Shown here: positions 1-11,240 of the stretch, in pieces
Layout: each line of letters begins with the position of its first letter
Position numbering within the stretch: position 1 is the stretch's first letter
DNA from: Onchocerca lupi
Taxonomy: Eukaryota; Nematoda; Chromadorea; Rhabditida; Onchocercidae
Assembly (NCBI GenBank): GCA_028564675.1
Contig: JAOVVO010000231.1
Location: 1-64,000, forward strand
Direction of reading: 5' to 3'
Length of the DNA stretch: 64,000 nucleotides
Notes under the pieces: model-generated
Databases searched by the model: none
Told to the model about the DNA's origin: nothing
What the model saw: the letters and a program-made list of their open reading frames with translations, nothing else
Made by a program: the position numbers and the translations under genes

Positions 1-47
1 TATATATGTACTTTGTATGAATTTTTTTCATTTAAAATTTTTCGTAG

Positions 48-268
48 AAAGTATTGAAAATCCAAATCTCATTTGTCTGCTGATACCTTGCCAAATCGCA
101 TACATTGGTTTGGATGCAAAAAACAGCAGCTTTGTTGATGAAAGACTAATGAATAGATTATCGAGTATTATTTTTCTAATGCAAAGATATGGTATTGGAA
201 GAAGTGTAATTACTGATAAAGCATCTTGTGTTATTTTAATTATTTTAGTAAATTTCGATTCATCATAA
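48..268 (+). CDS. Coding-like exon of an unidentified upstream gene (partial)
   Basis: An acceptor-like TTTTTCGTAG at 38-47 is followed by an open frame that looks like real protein (for example ICLLIPCQIAYIGLDAKNSS and DERLMNRLSSIIFLMQRYG) and ends at TAA 266-268. I do not recognise the family. It has no FG repeats, so it is probably the 3' end of a different gene just upstream of the nucleoporin. A donor-like GT follows codon-phase-1 base 213 and an AG lies at 257-258, so the last 55 bases could be read through or carry a 45-bp intron; both keep the frame. An alternative is that it is an internal exon joined to the nucleoporin exon at 321, since the phases match. Confidence 0.3.
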
Positions 269-320
269 TTTATTTCTTTTTATTTCTGCTTATTTTTTCG
301 AATTTTCTGATTTGATTTAG

Positions 321-3300
321 ATTCAACGACTCTAACGCCGTCATTACCAACTACAACCAATACTGCAATGCTTTCTTTTGGTACTGCAGGTGAAATTTTC
401 ATCTTACTTTTTTTTTATATCTAAAAAATTGTTGAAACTGCAAATAATTTTCGGCTTTAATAAACAATGGATTTTTTCTTATTTTTGCTTTAGTCAATAA
501 TTGTGTGTTAGCTTTAAATTTGATACTCCTATTATCAAATAATCATTAATTCTGAATTTACTTCATTTTATCAATTAAGCTTTTCTTTAGACATTAATTG
601 GTCATCACAGAATCCATTCTAAAAAGAAGAATATATAACACGCTTGCGATTTATGAAATGAAATTTAGATAGACAAAATAATTTAGTTGATAACAAATTA
701 GTCATAGCATGCTAATTCTTTATTCGCAATTTATGATAAATAAACTGATAGAGTTACAAAAAACTTCAAAATAATTATGAATGATCGTTTACATCTTACT
801 TTTTCTGCTTATATGATAATTGATTCCTGTGATAAATATTTCGTTTTTAGTAACATCAAATGGATTAACATCAACGGCCAGTTCTGTTACTTCACCTGCT
901 AGCGCTGCATTTGCTTTTGGTTCTTCAGGTAATTTCAAATCTTAGAATTTTATGCATTACCTTTACATGTTTGTTTGTGTCTTCAGAGATTGGTAATATT
1001 GCAATTTTCAGCTCTTGCGCCAACAGTCAGTGCATTACCGTCAGCACAACCAACAGCGAGGTGATTTTTATACAAGTATAGAACTTAAGTCGCTTTTAGA
1101 TTTCTTTGTTTTGTATCGAGAGCAACCCCATAATGAAACCATTGATCAAATAAGAACACTTTCGCTGGGAATAACAACTAAAATGTTTATTAATTCGTGA
1201 GCTGAGTAATGAAATTTACCAAATAACTGAATATATATTGCCTTCCCATACGCTGTTTCTATTCACTTTGGTTCCATTTAAATTTTTATGAAGGTAATTA
1301 TTGTTTACAACAAAACTTTTTTCCTCGTTACAGTATGATTATTATTTTTATGATTAAATCAACCGGCCTAAAATTTTAAGCCTACATTTTTTTTCCAAAT
1401 AAGATAAAAATTGATTAAACTATACTTAGAAATAGATTTTTTTTTATCTGCAAGAAATTTTTGGACTTTTTAAATGCATTAGCTAATGTGTGTACAATTG
1501 CTGTGTTTCATTTGTTCTTGGTTGCTACCCGGGCCAAAATTTTTCTTAAAATTCTCATTTTATGTAATTACCATCTATTATTTGCTTTCAGCATAACTTC
1601 AGTTGCTTCAACAGCACCATTATTTGGAGTTACACCATCGACTGTAACTGCTGCTACTACCGTAGCACCTGCTGGATTTACCTTGTAAGTACCTTATTTT
1701 GCATTTGTATTTCTCTTCTTTCACATTGTAATTACGCTGGATATGGGCTGAATTTATAAATAGTTTGATACAGCTTGATTTCAAGGATATGCTTAGAGGA
1801 CTAAGCTTTGTAGGATACTTTGTTTGACTTTTTCTTCCAATCTGTTGACAAAACTCTATCAAGAATTTACGAATAAATGATTAATATTGTTATACATTCT
1901 TTGATTTTTTTCTTTTACATTTAAAGTGTTAGGTTTTTTTTATTTATTTTTATTTTTTATTTTTTGATTTCAGTAGGCAATCATCTTTAATAATAATTAC
2001 ATATTATAGTGGGCAATTAACAACAACAACAGCAGCGACAACTACTGCTTCATTACCTACCATGACATCTTTTTTACCATCCACCACATCTAGTTCCGGT
2101 ATAGCTACTACAAGTACAGTTACATCTACTGGATCACCACTTTCTTCATTATTATATCCATCCAAAACAACTGCAACTACTTTATCAGCAACTGCTTCTA
2201 CCTCAATAATTACAAGTGCTGCTTCGGCAGTATCTTCAAGTGCTTTAGCTAGTGTTGTTCCTGCTGCTGGTGCTATCACGTAAGTTATATTTTTCCGAAG
2301 TTATAATTGGTTATAATATTTCTGGGAAAGGAAGATGTAAGGAAGAAATAGCAGAGCGAGAAAAGCTACTATTTAATGATCGATCTTAAACTAGTTGTTG
2401 AATATTGTGTTTTTAAAAACTAAAAAATTAAAATCAGTTTCTTCACAGATCTGTGCAAATGCTAGAAACAATAATTTAAAGTATAAACAAAAACGAGATT
2501 TTATTATGTGATCTTGGTTGGTATGTTTTGTTTCGTTTTCTTAGTAACTAATTGATTGGATGTTCGATAATCTTATACTAGATATATATCATTAATTGAT
2601 TTTCTGTAGATCTGATAAACCGATTACGTTTGCACAATTAGAACAACTTGTGAATCGCTTAACACTTGATGTCGAAGCACAGCAACGTGTTTTTATGTCC
2701 CAAGTACTAGAACTGAATGCATATGATCGTGTTTTACGAGAAAATCAGCAAAAGGTAATTTTTTTCAATTTTTCGCCTATTTTTTATAAACGGGCTTTTT
2801 TCTCCGAAACTTGAATTCATTTCTTTATCTTCTTTTTGCTTCGAATTTTGTTTTTCTATAAAATCATTTATTAAATTTTGCATAAATGAGCAGTATTCTT
2901 AACTGCTGTTTGATAATAAATTTTTTTGTGGATTTAACATTTGACTGCGTTCGACATATAATTACATCATTATTGGATACGCTAAAATTCTCATTTTCAA
3001 TTTTTCCATTATTTTTCTTGGAAACATGAATCATGAATTGATTGCTTTAGGTTCTTGATGTAAGTGAAGAGATCAAACAATTGGAGGAGGAGAAGGATCG
3101 ATTTTTGCATACTGTCGATTTCATTTCTCAACAGCAAACTGAACTTGAGGCTTTAGTTGTTGATCTGGAAAAGGCTTTAGGTCTTAGTGATTGGACAGAA
3201 ATGGCACCAATAGGATTACCAGATCCGAGTGTAGCTACTCATGCTGACATGCAACGACAGGCTATGTAAGTTTGTTTGATAAACTTATTGGCTTAATGAT

Positions 3301-4132
3301 GCCTGTTTTCCGGCTTATGCTTTGCAGTCGTTAATCATTGCCTTAATTTTTCTCCTCTGGAAGTAAAATTTTGTTCTTATTGAGGAATTTTTATTATCAT
3401 ACATTTTTTTCGTCATCTTTTCTCATTTTCTCTTTTTTTTTTTCTTCTTTTACTACATAAAATATAAAATTGTTGATTGAATATTATTAATATTTCAGTC
3501 AGTATGAATTTCTATATTTTTAATTGCATAATATTCTGAGGAGATGCAAATTAATCTTAAAATTGCTAATAATTTGTCTATTTTAGGTTGCAACTACAAT
3601 TACAAATTGATGCGCAGCTAAAACAAGCAGATGATGATATCAATGACATTATCGAACAGGTACATCTACATAACTTTTATGGATTAGGAATTGCTGACTG
3701 TATGAAGAATTCGAAACATTTATTTGATAAATTTAAATTTTAAGGTTAAAGAACTACAAAGAACTGGTGTGGGTATCGATGACCAAGCTGAAACGGCAGA
3801 TCAAATTGCACAGATCCTTAGGCGTCAACTTGATGCTCTGCAATGGATTGATGAACAAAATGGTTATTTTTTCTCTTTTTCCACATGAATCGATTTGACG
3901 TTTGAAGAGAATAATATAGTTTGGTTTATAAAGTCTACTTCACAACACAGCGTTAAGTTCTCTAGTTAATAGAAGTCTTTTCACTTAAAAAACTTAACCA
4001 TACAAATTTGTTAAATCAAATACTTAACCTTATGATTTATATTTAAAAATTTCTGATTAAAATCATTTGCAATTTATAGGTGATTTAAAAAAGAAAGTAA
4101 CGAAATTATCGGAAGAATTATCGATCAGATAA
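321..4132 (+). CDS. Nup62: Nucleoporin Nup62 (nuclear pore glycoprotein p62, C. elegans NPP-11 type)
   Basis: Central-channel nucleoporin; in the family the FG region forms the permeability barrier and the C-terminal coiled coils bind Nup54/Nup58 partners. Exons read in one frame: 321-389, 851-928, 1012-1060, 1592-1684, 2010-2279, 2610-2754, 3051-3265, 3587-3659, 3745-3862, 4080-4132 (TAA). The first five encode Ser/Thr/Ala-rich sequence with FG dipeptides (LSFGTA, FAFGSS, PLFGVT, TFGQLT). From 2610 comes the conserved helical domain starting FAQLEQLVNRLTLDVEAQQ and ending in a coiled coil with IAQILRRQLDALQWIDEQN. The start is uncertain. Exon 321 has an acceptor directly before it and an ATG at 367 in frame, so it could be a spliced-leader trans-spliced first exon, or more N-terminal exons may lie outside the window. 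A possible AATAAA lies at 4648. Confidence 0.88.
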
Positions 4133-4904
4133 ATGGAAAAGAATTTGATCTCCTTTATATGAATTTTTTTGTAAAGTTTTGTTTTATCAGTTTTAGAGAA
4201 CGATAAGGAAAGTTAGAGTTCTTTATCCCATAGATATGTCTGAATATTCTTGGCTTCCATTTAAAAAAAAAAAAAAAAAGACGGAAAAGAAAGGTAAATA
4301 ACCTCGTTAGTGAAGCATAACATTTTAGAAGAAAGAATAGGAATATAACGATTGTTTCTTAATTTATTCAGTTGTTTAATTCGAGTTATTTGTTGCCAAG
4401 TTTGTTCCTTATGTTTCATTCTTTCTTATTTTATGTTTATTTTTTGTTCATTTTTTACATGATAAGCTTTTCAGAGCGGAAGATAATTAGTGAAGTACTG
4501 GTAAGGCAAAAATCAAGTGATGTAACAATCTGAGTTTATGTGCACTAGGTGTTGATTTTTGGTGCCTTTTCTCAAGTTTTTCACTTTTTCACCTTGTTAC
4601 TCAATTCTCTTTTTTGTCATTGATTTTTGTTTAATTTTCTCATGAAGAATAAAGTTTTACGTTTCTAGTTTTCGTTAAATATGGCAACAAATGTTAGTTC
4701 ACAACCATTTTTAATCAGTTATTGATAGGAAGAAATTTTATTCGATAGAAAGTTTATAAAAAGTATATTTAAGTTCTCAGAAAGCATTTTTGTTGTCGAC
4801 TTCTGGGAAAGAAAAAGAAAGTGAAATCGCGAAAGACTGCTCAAGATTCATGCTTTCAGTCAAAACATAATTTGTGCTTGCCATCCTTATCATTAAATCC
4901 AGTT
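4133..4904 (+). other. Intergenic region Nup62 / ketohexokinase
   Basis: No coding stretch seen. It holds the probable 3' UTR of Nup62, an A-run at about 4263-4279, an AATAAA at 4648-4653, and a good splice acceptor (TGCTTTCAG ending at 4859) 45 bases before the ketohexokinase ATG. That acceptor could be a spliced-leader trans-splice site. Confidence 0.5.
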
Positions 4905-7521
4905 ATGGATAAGCGAATTCTTGTAGTTGGGTTATCATGCGTGGATATAATCAATTATGTCAAAAGCTATCCAATTGAAGATAGTGATTCTCGAATATTG
5001 AAACAGGTAATTTAGGACATGAAGTCCTTTTCTTTTTAATCTAAATTTGAAATTGTTCTTTTGGTAACACTGAAGTAATTATTAGTAGGTCTTAGCAAAC
5101 TAATGTTTCTTGAATACAGATAACAATTTGATGTACACGTTCAACTTCGATGAAATGATTTTTTCTTCTCTTTTTTTCTCTTTTTTTTTTTTTTTTTCTT
5201 GGCTTGCATAGCAAATTATCGAAGAGAATTCATACTGTTCTTCAAATTTAGTTCATTTTATGAATTTCCGTTTTATTAGCTTTCGTAATCTCATACAATA
5301 CAGTGTGTATTCCAAGCCATTCTTTTAATTTCGCCTTTTCTAATCTAACTAATGGACTTTTAAAAAATTTACCTCTCTCTCTTCCTTCCATAGGATATAT
5401 TTAGATAATTAACTAATTATTCTCTGCAATTTTATATCAATATCCAAAAGAAATAAGTTTAAGTAAACCATGCAAACATATGATGTAGCGATCTCATCTA
5501 TTTTCTTTTTGCAAGATTGAGAGATTCTAATGGATTATATACATTATTTTTATTGTAGATTTGGACAGCTGGAGGCAATGCTACCAATAATGTTATCGTT
5601 TTGAATCAGCTTAATTCTTATTCCATATTATTTTCCGCAATTCCAATCAACTGCATACTTATTACTTCGTAAGCTTATTAATTTTTAAAATTTTTTGCTA
5701 ATGTTACGTTCCGAATTTCAGGAATAGATTTTTATCATCTTATTCTTGATCTTGCTTTTCATTGTTTGTTATGCCCTAAACTATCGTTTCAGTGGTTCTT
5801 TTGGAGAATTTCAGATTACTGGCTAAAGTTGGTGTTTCATCGGAGCATTGTCTTCGTCGTTTGGATGGTGAATTGCCCACATCAATTGTAATTGTTAATG
5901 AGAATACTGGCTCCAGGACAATTATGCATTACAGGTATTTGTATATTATATGTATTAAAAAAGAAAATAATGTATGATATAAAAATTCAGAAAATTAACT
6001 CGAAAAAGTCCGGTTTTAAATCGATTCGAATTCATATTTAAAATCAAGTTCAAATTTTAGAGTTTAATAATTTGGTCATTGAAGATTATTTGTTGGTAGT
6101 CAAGAACTAGCATTTTGTATCTTTCAGGCATCTAAAGCATATATATTCTTATAATATTACTGCAGGGGACAGTTGCAGGAGCCAAATTGCGAAGAATTTC
6201 AACTTTCTTTTCCAGACATCAACATTTTTTCTTGGATACATTTCGAAGGTTCATAATTTTTTTTTTTGATTTCCAAATTAATAATGCAAATATTTCTCAT
6301 AGAATTGGTTTCTTCTATCCATTTATAATACTTATATTTTCCTTTTTTTTTTTTTTTTTTTTTTAGGAAGAAATTTTGAAAATCTTATCATGATAATAAA
6401 TTACATTCTTGTATCGAGACAAAATGATGAAAAACCAAAAATATCGTTAGAATGTGAGAAAGTTCGAGATTTCGAAACTCTTGAAAATGCTATACCACTT
6501 GTAGATGTTGTCTTTGTATCGAAAGATTTTGCAAGGTATGTTTTATTCACTATTTCATTTGTAAATCTTTGAAGCATTCAAGCATCTTTTGCGAGTTCAA
6601 ATATTCTCAAAGCTAAGAGAAATTATTTGAAAAAAAAAAAAACAATTACTAAAGTGTATTAAAAGGAACGCATGGAGCAATCTTCTCTCGATGAATTTTC
6701 CAAATACTGGTATTCCAAAACATCTTGATATTCTTTTCCTGTTTTTCTATAATTTAGTGGAAAATTCGGATGATTTCGTAAATGAAGTCGGTGAAATCAT
6801 CAATTGTATAAATCTCTCTTTTTTCCTCCTGCTATCATAGTGCTATTTATCAAAACGGTATGAATTTGGAAAAATCATTTAGTTAATATGTGTTTCTTTG
6901 TTCTTAAAGTGATCACCATATCACATTTAGGAAAAAAGGTTTCCAAAATAAAGAAGAAACCGTATTAGGTATACAACAAAAATATGGCGCTTCACATGCG
7001 ATTGTAATCTGCCCGTGGGCTGAACAGGTTTTAATTTCTGAAAAATTAATTTTTCTTTTGTTATTTCATTTGCTAACTATGAACAGTGTATACAACTATT
7101 ATCAATAGTATAATTAATTTGAAAATTGATATCATGAGCTTTTTTTTGAATCAGAATGATCCCTTTAGTTTTTGTTAATATTTTAAAATATTCTCCACTA
7201 TAGTGATTGTTATATTATTAAGTTAGTTAAATTCAAAAGAATCTCCCCAATTTTATTATTTTTGACAAACTTTTCTGATTAGTTTGTTATTCGTAGGGAG
7301 CGGCTGCCCGAGATACCGCGAATGGAGAGATGATATCGGTAGATGCATTTGTACAAGCTGGACCAGCTATTGATACACTTGGAGCTGGAGATTGCTTCAT
7401 CGCATGTTGTATACATTTTCTAAATGAGGGTAATAATTTAAGGGAAGTTTTGATAAAAGCTTGTCGAATTACAGGCAAAAAAGTAGCCAGACGAGGATTG
7501 CTTGGATTGGATGTAAGTTAA
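4905..7521 (+). CDS. khk: Ketohexokinase (fructokinase, PfkB family)
   Basis: Phosphorylates fructose to fructose-1-phosphate with ATP in the cytosol; the family is the PfkB/ribokinase fold. Exons: 4905-5006, 5559-5668, 5815-5934, 6166-6248, 6367-6535, 6931-7027, 7297-7521, giving 301 aa, close to the usual ~298. Seen in order: N-terminal ILVVGLSCVDIINYV (residues 4-18), the substrate-site WTAGGNATNNV, GVSSEHC followed by SIVIVNENTGSRTIMHYR, IFSWIHFEGRN, VDVVFVSKDFA, and the signature DTLGAGDCFIA with the catalytic Asp and anion-hole Gly-Ala-Gly. ATG 4905 is the first in-frame Met. For exon 3 the obvious acceptor at about 5791 gives the wrong phase, but TTTCAG ending at 5814 restores it, so I used that. 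The end is either read-through to TAA 7519-7521 (GLDVS) or a donor GTAAGT at 7513 with a further exon I do not see. AATAAA at 7688. Confidence 0.88.
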
Positions 7522-8716
7522 AGGAAACAAAAAGATAAGAAACTTAGTCTAGCGAAGCTTAATATAAGCAAATCTGTAATTTAGCAAGGGGCAAAAAATA
7601 ACTGATGAAGAGATAGCAAAGGAATCACTAAACTTTCAGAAATATTTCCCTTTGTCTATGATTATTTCTGAAATAGTTGCCATATTAAATAAATTTATTA
7701 AATAATAAATTTCTGTCTGCTTTATACTTATATATATATATATATAATCCAAAATTATTTTATCCATATATTATTATTCCAGAATTATAATGAATTTTGC
7801 ATTCAGTGGGATTAAAATTACTCGAATTTATATCTTTGTCTTGCTTTACAATATAACACTAATTGTGATTATATCTCCGGACCAAATCTGATATTTTCTT
7901 TGCCCGAAAATGCTGCACATGCTTTTTCATTTTCAACCTATAATTAATGAGTGAACTGAAATGATTGATTTATAAATTATCGAGATAGATGCATTTCGAC
8001 AAAATAATAGATAAAGCCTGAAATATACAAGTTGGTTCAAAATAGACGTTAAACATTAGTAAAGTTAAATCGATTTAATTATTAATTATTCGGTGACGAA
8101 AAAATCAATATTATAATATAAGCATTCATAAAATTTAAATTTAAAGGATAATAAATATAAACATTATAAATTAATCTGCATGATTCATTTAATTGTTTTG
8201 AATAATCAATCTGCAATCGTTTTGTCCTATATTTTTTATTGCTGCTGGAATTCATTTCATTTTATTATTTATAAACAAATATTTTTGACAAAGATTTTTT
8301 TTTTCATTTAAATTGATGAATCTTACATCTTTTTTTCCTCCAGAAAATTTCTTCCCTTTCTTTACAAATATCGATCTGCAAGGGATATATTTTGATTCTA
8401 ATCATTTGGATGCATAAAATTCGATAAACTTATCATCATCACTTAGATGATCAATAATCCTGTAACTTCTAATCAATTATTCGATAAAAAATAATTTGGC
8501 AAAATTCAAATTTTACTTCACCAAGGATTTATTTTCTTTTCTATATGATAACGCACTATGAAATGATTCCTTTATAATAGATATGAAACGGAAGCCATTC
8601 TTTTTCACCGGATATATCGCATTTCGAGAGTGATTGCCAAGATGATTTCCAAGCTCGATAAAAATTTGCAGCGAACCAATCTTACCACAATATTCATGTC
8701 CGTTCCATTCTAAATG
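7522..8716. other. Intergenic region with no gene seen
   Basis: AT-rich sequence with a short (TA)n run at about 7730-7746. I see no exon-like stretch on either strand. It ends at the CTGCC target-site copy of the LTR element. Confidence 0.5.
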
Positions 8717-8721
8717 CTGCC

Positions 8722-9428
8722 TGTGGTGGAAGTTTTTGTTGTAGTGGTAATCCGTGTGTGTGTGTGTGTCGGACGAGCTAGTATGACGCGCTCTAGTATG
8801 TCGGGCGAACTATTGTGACGCGAACTAGTATTTCAGGCGAGCTAGCGTGACGCGAACTAGTGTGACGTGAACGAGTATTAGGAGAATTTATTCGTGACAG
8901 AGGCGAGAATAACAGTAAGAAAAAAACAAAAAACGAAAAAGACGGAGAAGTATGAAGACGAATGGTGGAGATGCAGAAACTAACGAAGAATGAATTTGTG
9001 AGCAATATAGCTGGCTTATTTAGTGGTAAGAAGTGGGAGTGATTAAACAGAATTACAATTTTCTCAAGCTAATAAAAGATTGTTTCATGTGAAAATACAT
9101 TTGGAATACAGATATGATAAATGATAAAATGAATTACAGTTTTCTTAAGCTATAGTTTCATGGGAGAATACAATTTTTTTTACAGCATATAGATGTACAT
9201 GATTAAACATGCCAAATGATTACAAGTTAGATAACAGATTAAACTTTCGACATGGGAAAAAAATGTTAAATTTGAGATGAATCATTTTGCTAGAAGATTC
9301 TTACAAAATATAATTTTATAATTATCCAGTAGAACGATTTTTTATAGTTCTTCAGGATAAACGTATGGAAAACATTTCCATTTTTATTTGTTTAAAGTTT
9401 TATTTTAGTTTTCGCGACTTTCGCGACA
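8722..9428 (-). repeat. 3' LTR of the BEL/Pao element
   Basis: 707 bp, homologous end to end with 13183-14101 apart from fewer copies of the internal ACTAGT-type minisatellite (about 8775-8875). It begins TGTGGTGGAAG on the plus strand and ends CGCGACA; read on the minus strand it has canonical TG...CA ends. It abuts the left target-site copy CTGCC. No clear polypurine tract is visible on the minus strand next to it. Confidence 0.88.
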
Positions 9429-9476
9429 TTCCGGAGAGAGGGAGTTAGATGAGTTTAAGGAGTGAATAATTGGATT

Positions 9477-9758
9477 TTAGGAAAAGGTGATATGCCGATT
9501 ATAGGAATTTGGATTTCTTTCTTCATTTGAAGGAATTTCGAATATTTTCATAGGAATGGATTCCATACGTTTTTGATTTTTACCACATAGAAAATGGAAA
9601 ATGAAACGAATTAACTTAAATTTTAGTTCTACAACAATAATCATAATCAAAATTACAAAACTAATTACACCGATAGTGATGAATCTCCAATGAGCTATTA
9701 TGTGTGCTAGTTCTTCTTCTATTGTTTCAGTAGTCTTTTCAATTTGTGCTGCAAATTG
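9477..9758 (-). pseudogene. C-terminal tail of an env-like membrane protein
   Basis: An open minus-strand frame of 93 codons ends at TAA 9479-9477, directly before the 3' LTR. It has an acidic helical start (IEKTTETIEEEL), then about 19 hydrophobic residues (ITIGVISFVILIMIIVVEL) and a basic cytoplasmic-type tail. This is the layout of a single-pass envelope glycoprotein C-terminus, which some nematode BEL/Pao elements carry. It is cut off upstream by the nested LTR and sits one base out of frame relative to the env-like sequence on the other side. Function is inferred from position and topology, not from a recognised domain. Confidence 0.55.
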
Positions 9759-9773
9759 TTAATTAATTCTTCT

Positions 9774-10630
9774 TCTCGCGAAAGCCGCGAAAACTAAAAT
9801 AAAACTTCAAACAAATAAAAATGGAAGTGTTTTCCATATGTTTATCTTAAAGAACTATAAATATTGGATAATTATAAAATTATATTTTGTTAGTTATAAA
9901 ATTATATTCTGCAAGAATTTTCTAGAAAAAATGATTCATCTAAGCTTTAACATTTTCCCATGTCGAAAGTTCAATCTGTTATCTAACTTGTAATCATTTG
10001 GCATGTTTAATCATGCACATCTATATGCTGTAAAAAAAATTGTATTCTCCCATGAAACTATAGCTTGAGGAAACTGTAATTCATTTTATCATTTATCATA
10101 TCTGTATCCGAAATGTATTTTCACATGAAACAATCTTGTAATAGCTTGAGAAAATTGTAATTCTGTTTAATCACTCCCACTTCTTACCACTAAATAAGCC
10201 AGCCATATTGCTCATGAATTCATTCTTCAATCTTCGTCAGTTTCTACATTTCGACAATTCGTCTTCATCTTTTTCTTTTCTATTTTTTCTTATTGTTATT
10301 CTCGCCTTTGTAACTAATAAATTCTCCTAACAAGTTCGTTTAACACTAACGCGCCGGAAATACTAGTTCGCATCACACTAGTTCCCCCGACATACTAGTT
10401 CGCGTCACGCTAGCTCCCCTGAAATACTAGTTCGCATCACACTAGTTCGCCCGACATACTAGTTCGCGTCACACTAGCTCGCCTGAAATACTAGTTCGCG
10501 TCACACTAGTTCGCCCGAAATACTAGTTCGCGTCACACTAGTTTGCCCGACATACTAGTTCGCGTCATACTAGCTCGTCCAACACACACACACACACGCG
10601 GATTACCACTACAACAAAACTTCCACCACA
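9774..10630 (+). repeat. Nested inverted solo LTR
   Basis: 857 bp homologous to the two flanking LTRs but inverted, with TC (mutated TG) at 9774 and CA at 10629-10630. It is flanked by the direct repeat CTTCT at 9769-9773 and 10631-10635, so it is an independent insertion that later lost its body by LTR-LTR recombination. It lies inside the env-like region of the older element and forms a large inverted repeat with 8722-9428 across a 345-bp spacer. It holds about a dozen copies of the ACTAGT-type minisatellite (10340-10580). Confidence 0.88.
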
Positions 10631-10635
10631 CTTCT

Positions 10636-11240
10636 CCTTGTTGATCTAGTTCTGTCCAAAGAGACTCTGGTTTTGGTAGGTCAGCATTTGAGTTGATTAT
10701 TTTGTGTCTTTGAGCTAATATTTCTAATTCTGCGTTGATTCTTTCGATTTCGAATGTACTAACGATGCCTGCTTGGAATTCGACTTTCTTCCATTCAGAC
10801 TTATTAACATTGCAAGGTGCTATTAATAACATATCATTAACTCTTCTGGCTATAATATCACTTCTTTGTAATAGTAATCTAGCTGCTAAGGTTGGGTTAC
10901 TAGTCGATAATCATTCTATTATGAGTAATAAGTTATTTCTATTTTCACAACTTCGTCGTTGTGTTTCAATGAACTGTTGCTTAAGTTGTAAGTTTAGAAC
11001 ATCAAAAATGTATTGAAATTTAATATTCACAGGATCAAATTTACTTGACTTATTTTCTTCATCGTTTATTTCCTTCATAATTAGCTGACCATTGGAATCT
11101 GAGTTTATTACATTTTTTGATTGCCATGGATCGACTCCTTCATCGATGATTATATCTCCATTCATAAGATAAGGTTTGGAAAAGTTGCAAGTTCTGTCCT
11201 TTAATTTCTCGATTTTGTTAAAGGTGAATGACGTTTGCAG
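10636..11240 (-). pseudogene. Env-like fragment of the BEL/Pao element
   Basis: Two minus-strand frames join by a one-base shift near 10912. One includes QFIETQRRSCENRN; the next includes NPTLAARLLLQRSDIIARRV and MLLIAPCN. The pattern (Cys and Asn spacing, NPT..ARLLL.R.DI, then APC) resembles the ectodomain part of env-like proteins of nematode retroelements; this is recollection, not a search. It follows directly on the protease end with no reverse transcriptase between them, and is cut at 10635 by the nested LTR. Confidence 0.45.

Noticed and set aside
2004..2279. 91-codon minus-strand frame opposite the nucleoporin FG exon
   Set aside because: Val/Ala-rich shadow of the Ser/Thr/Ala-rich Nup62 exon on the plus strand; no own motifs.
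8793..9005. Minus-strand frame inside the left LTR
   Set aside because: Read out of the LTR minisatellite and flanking repeat; no coding function expected.
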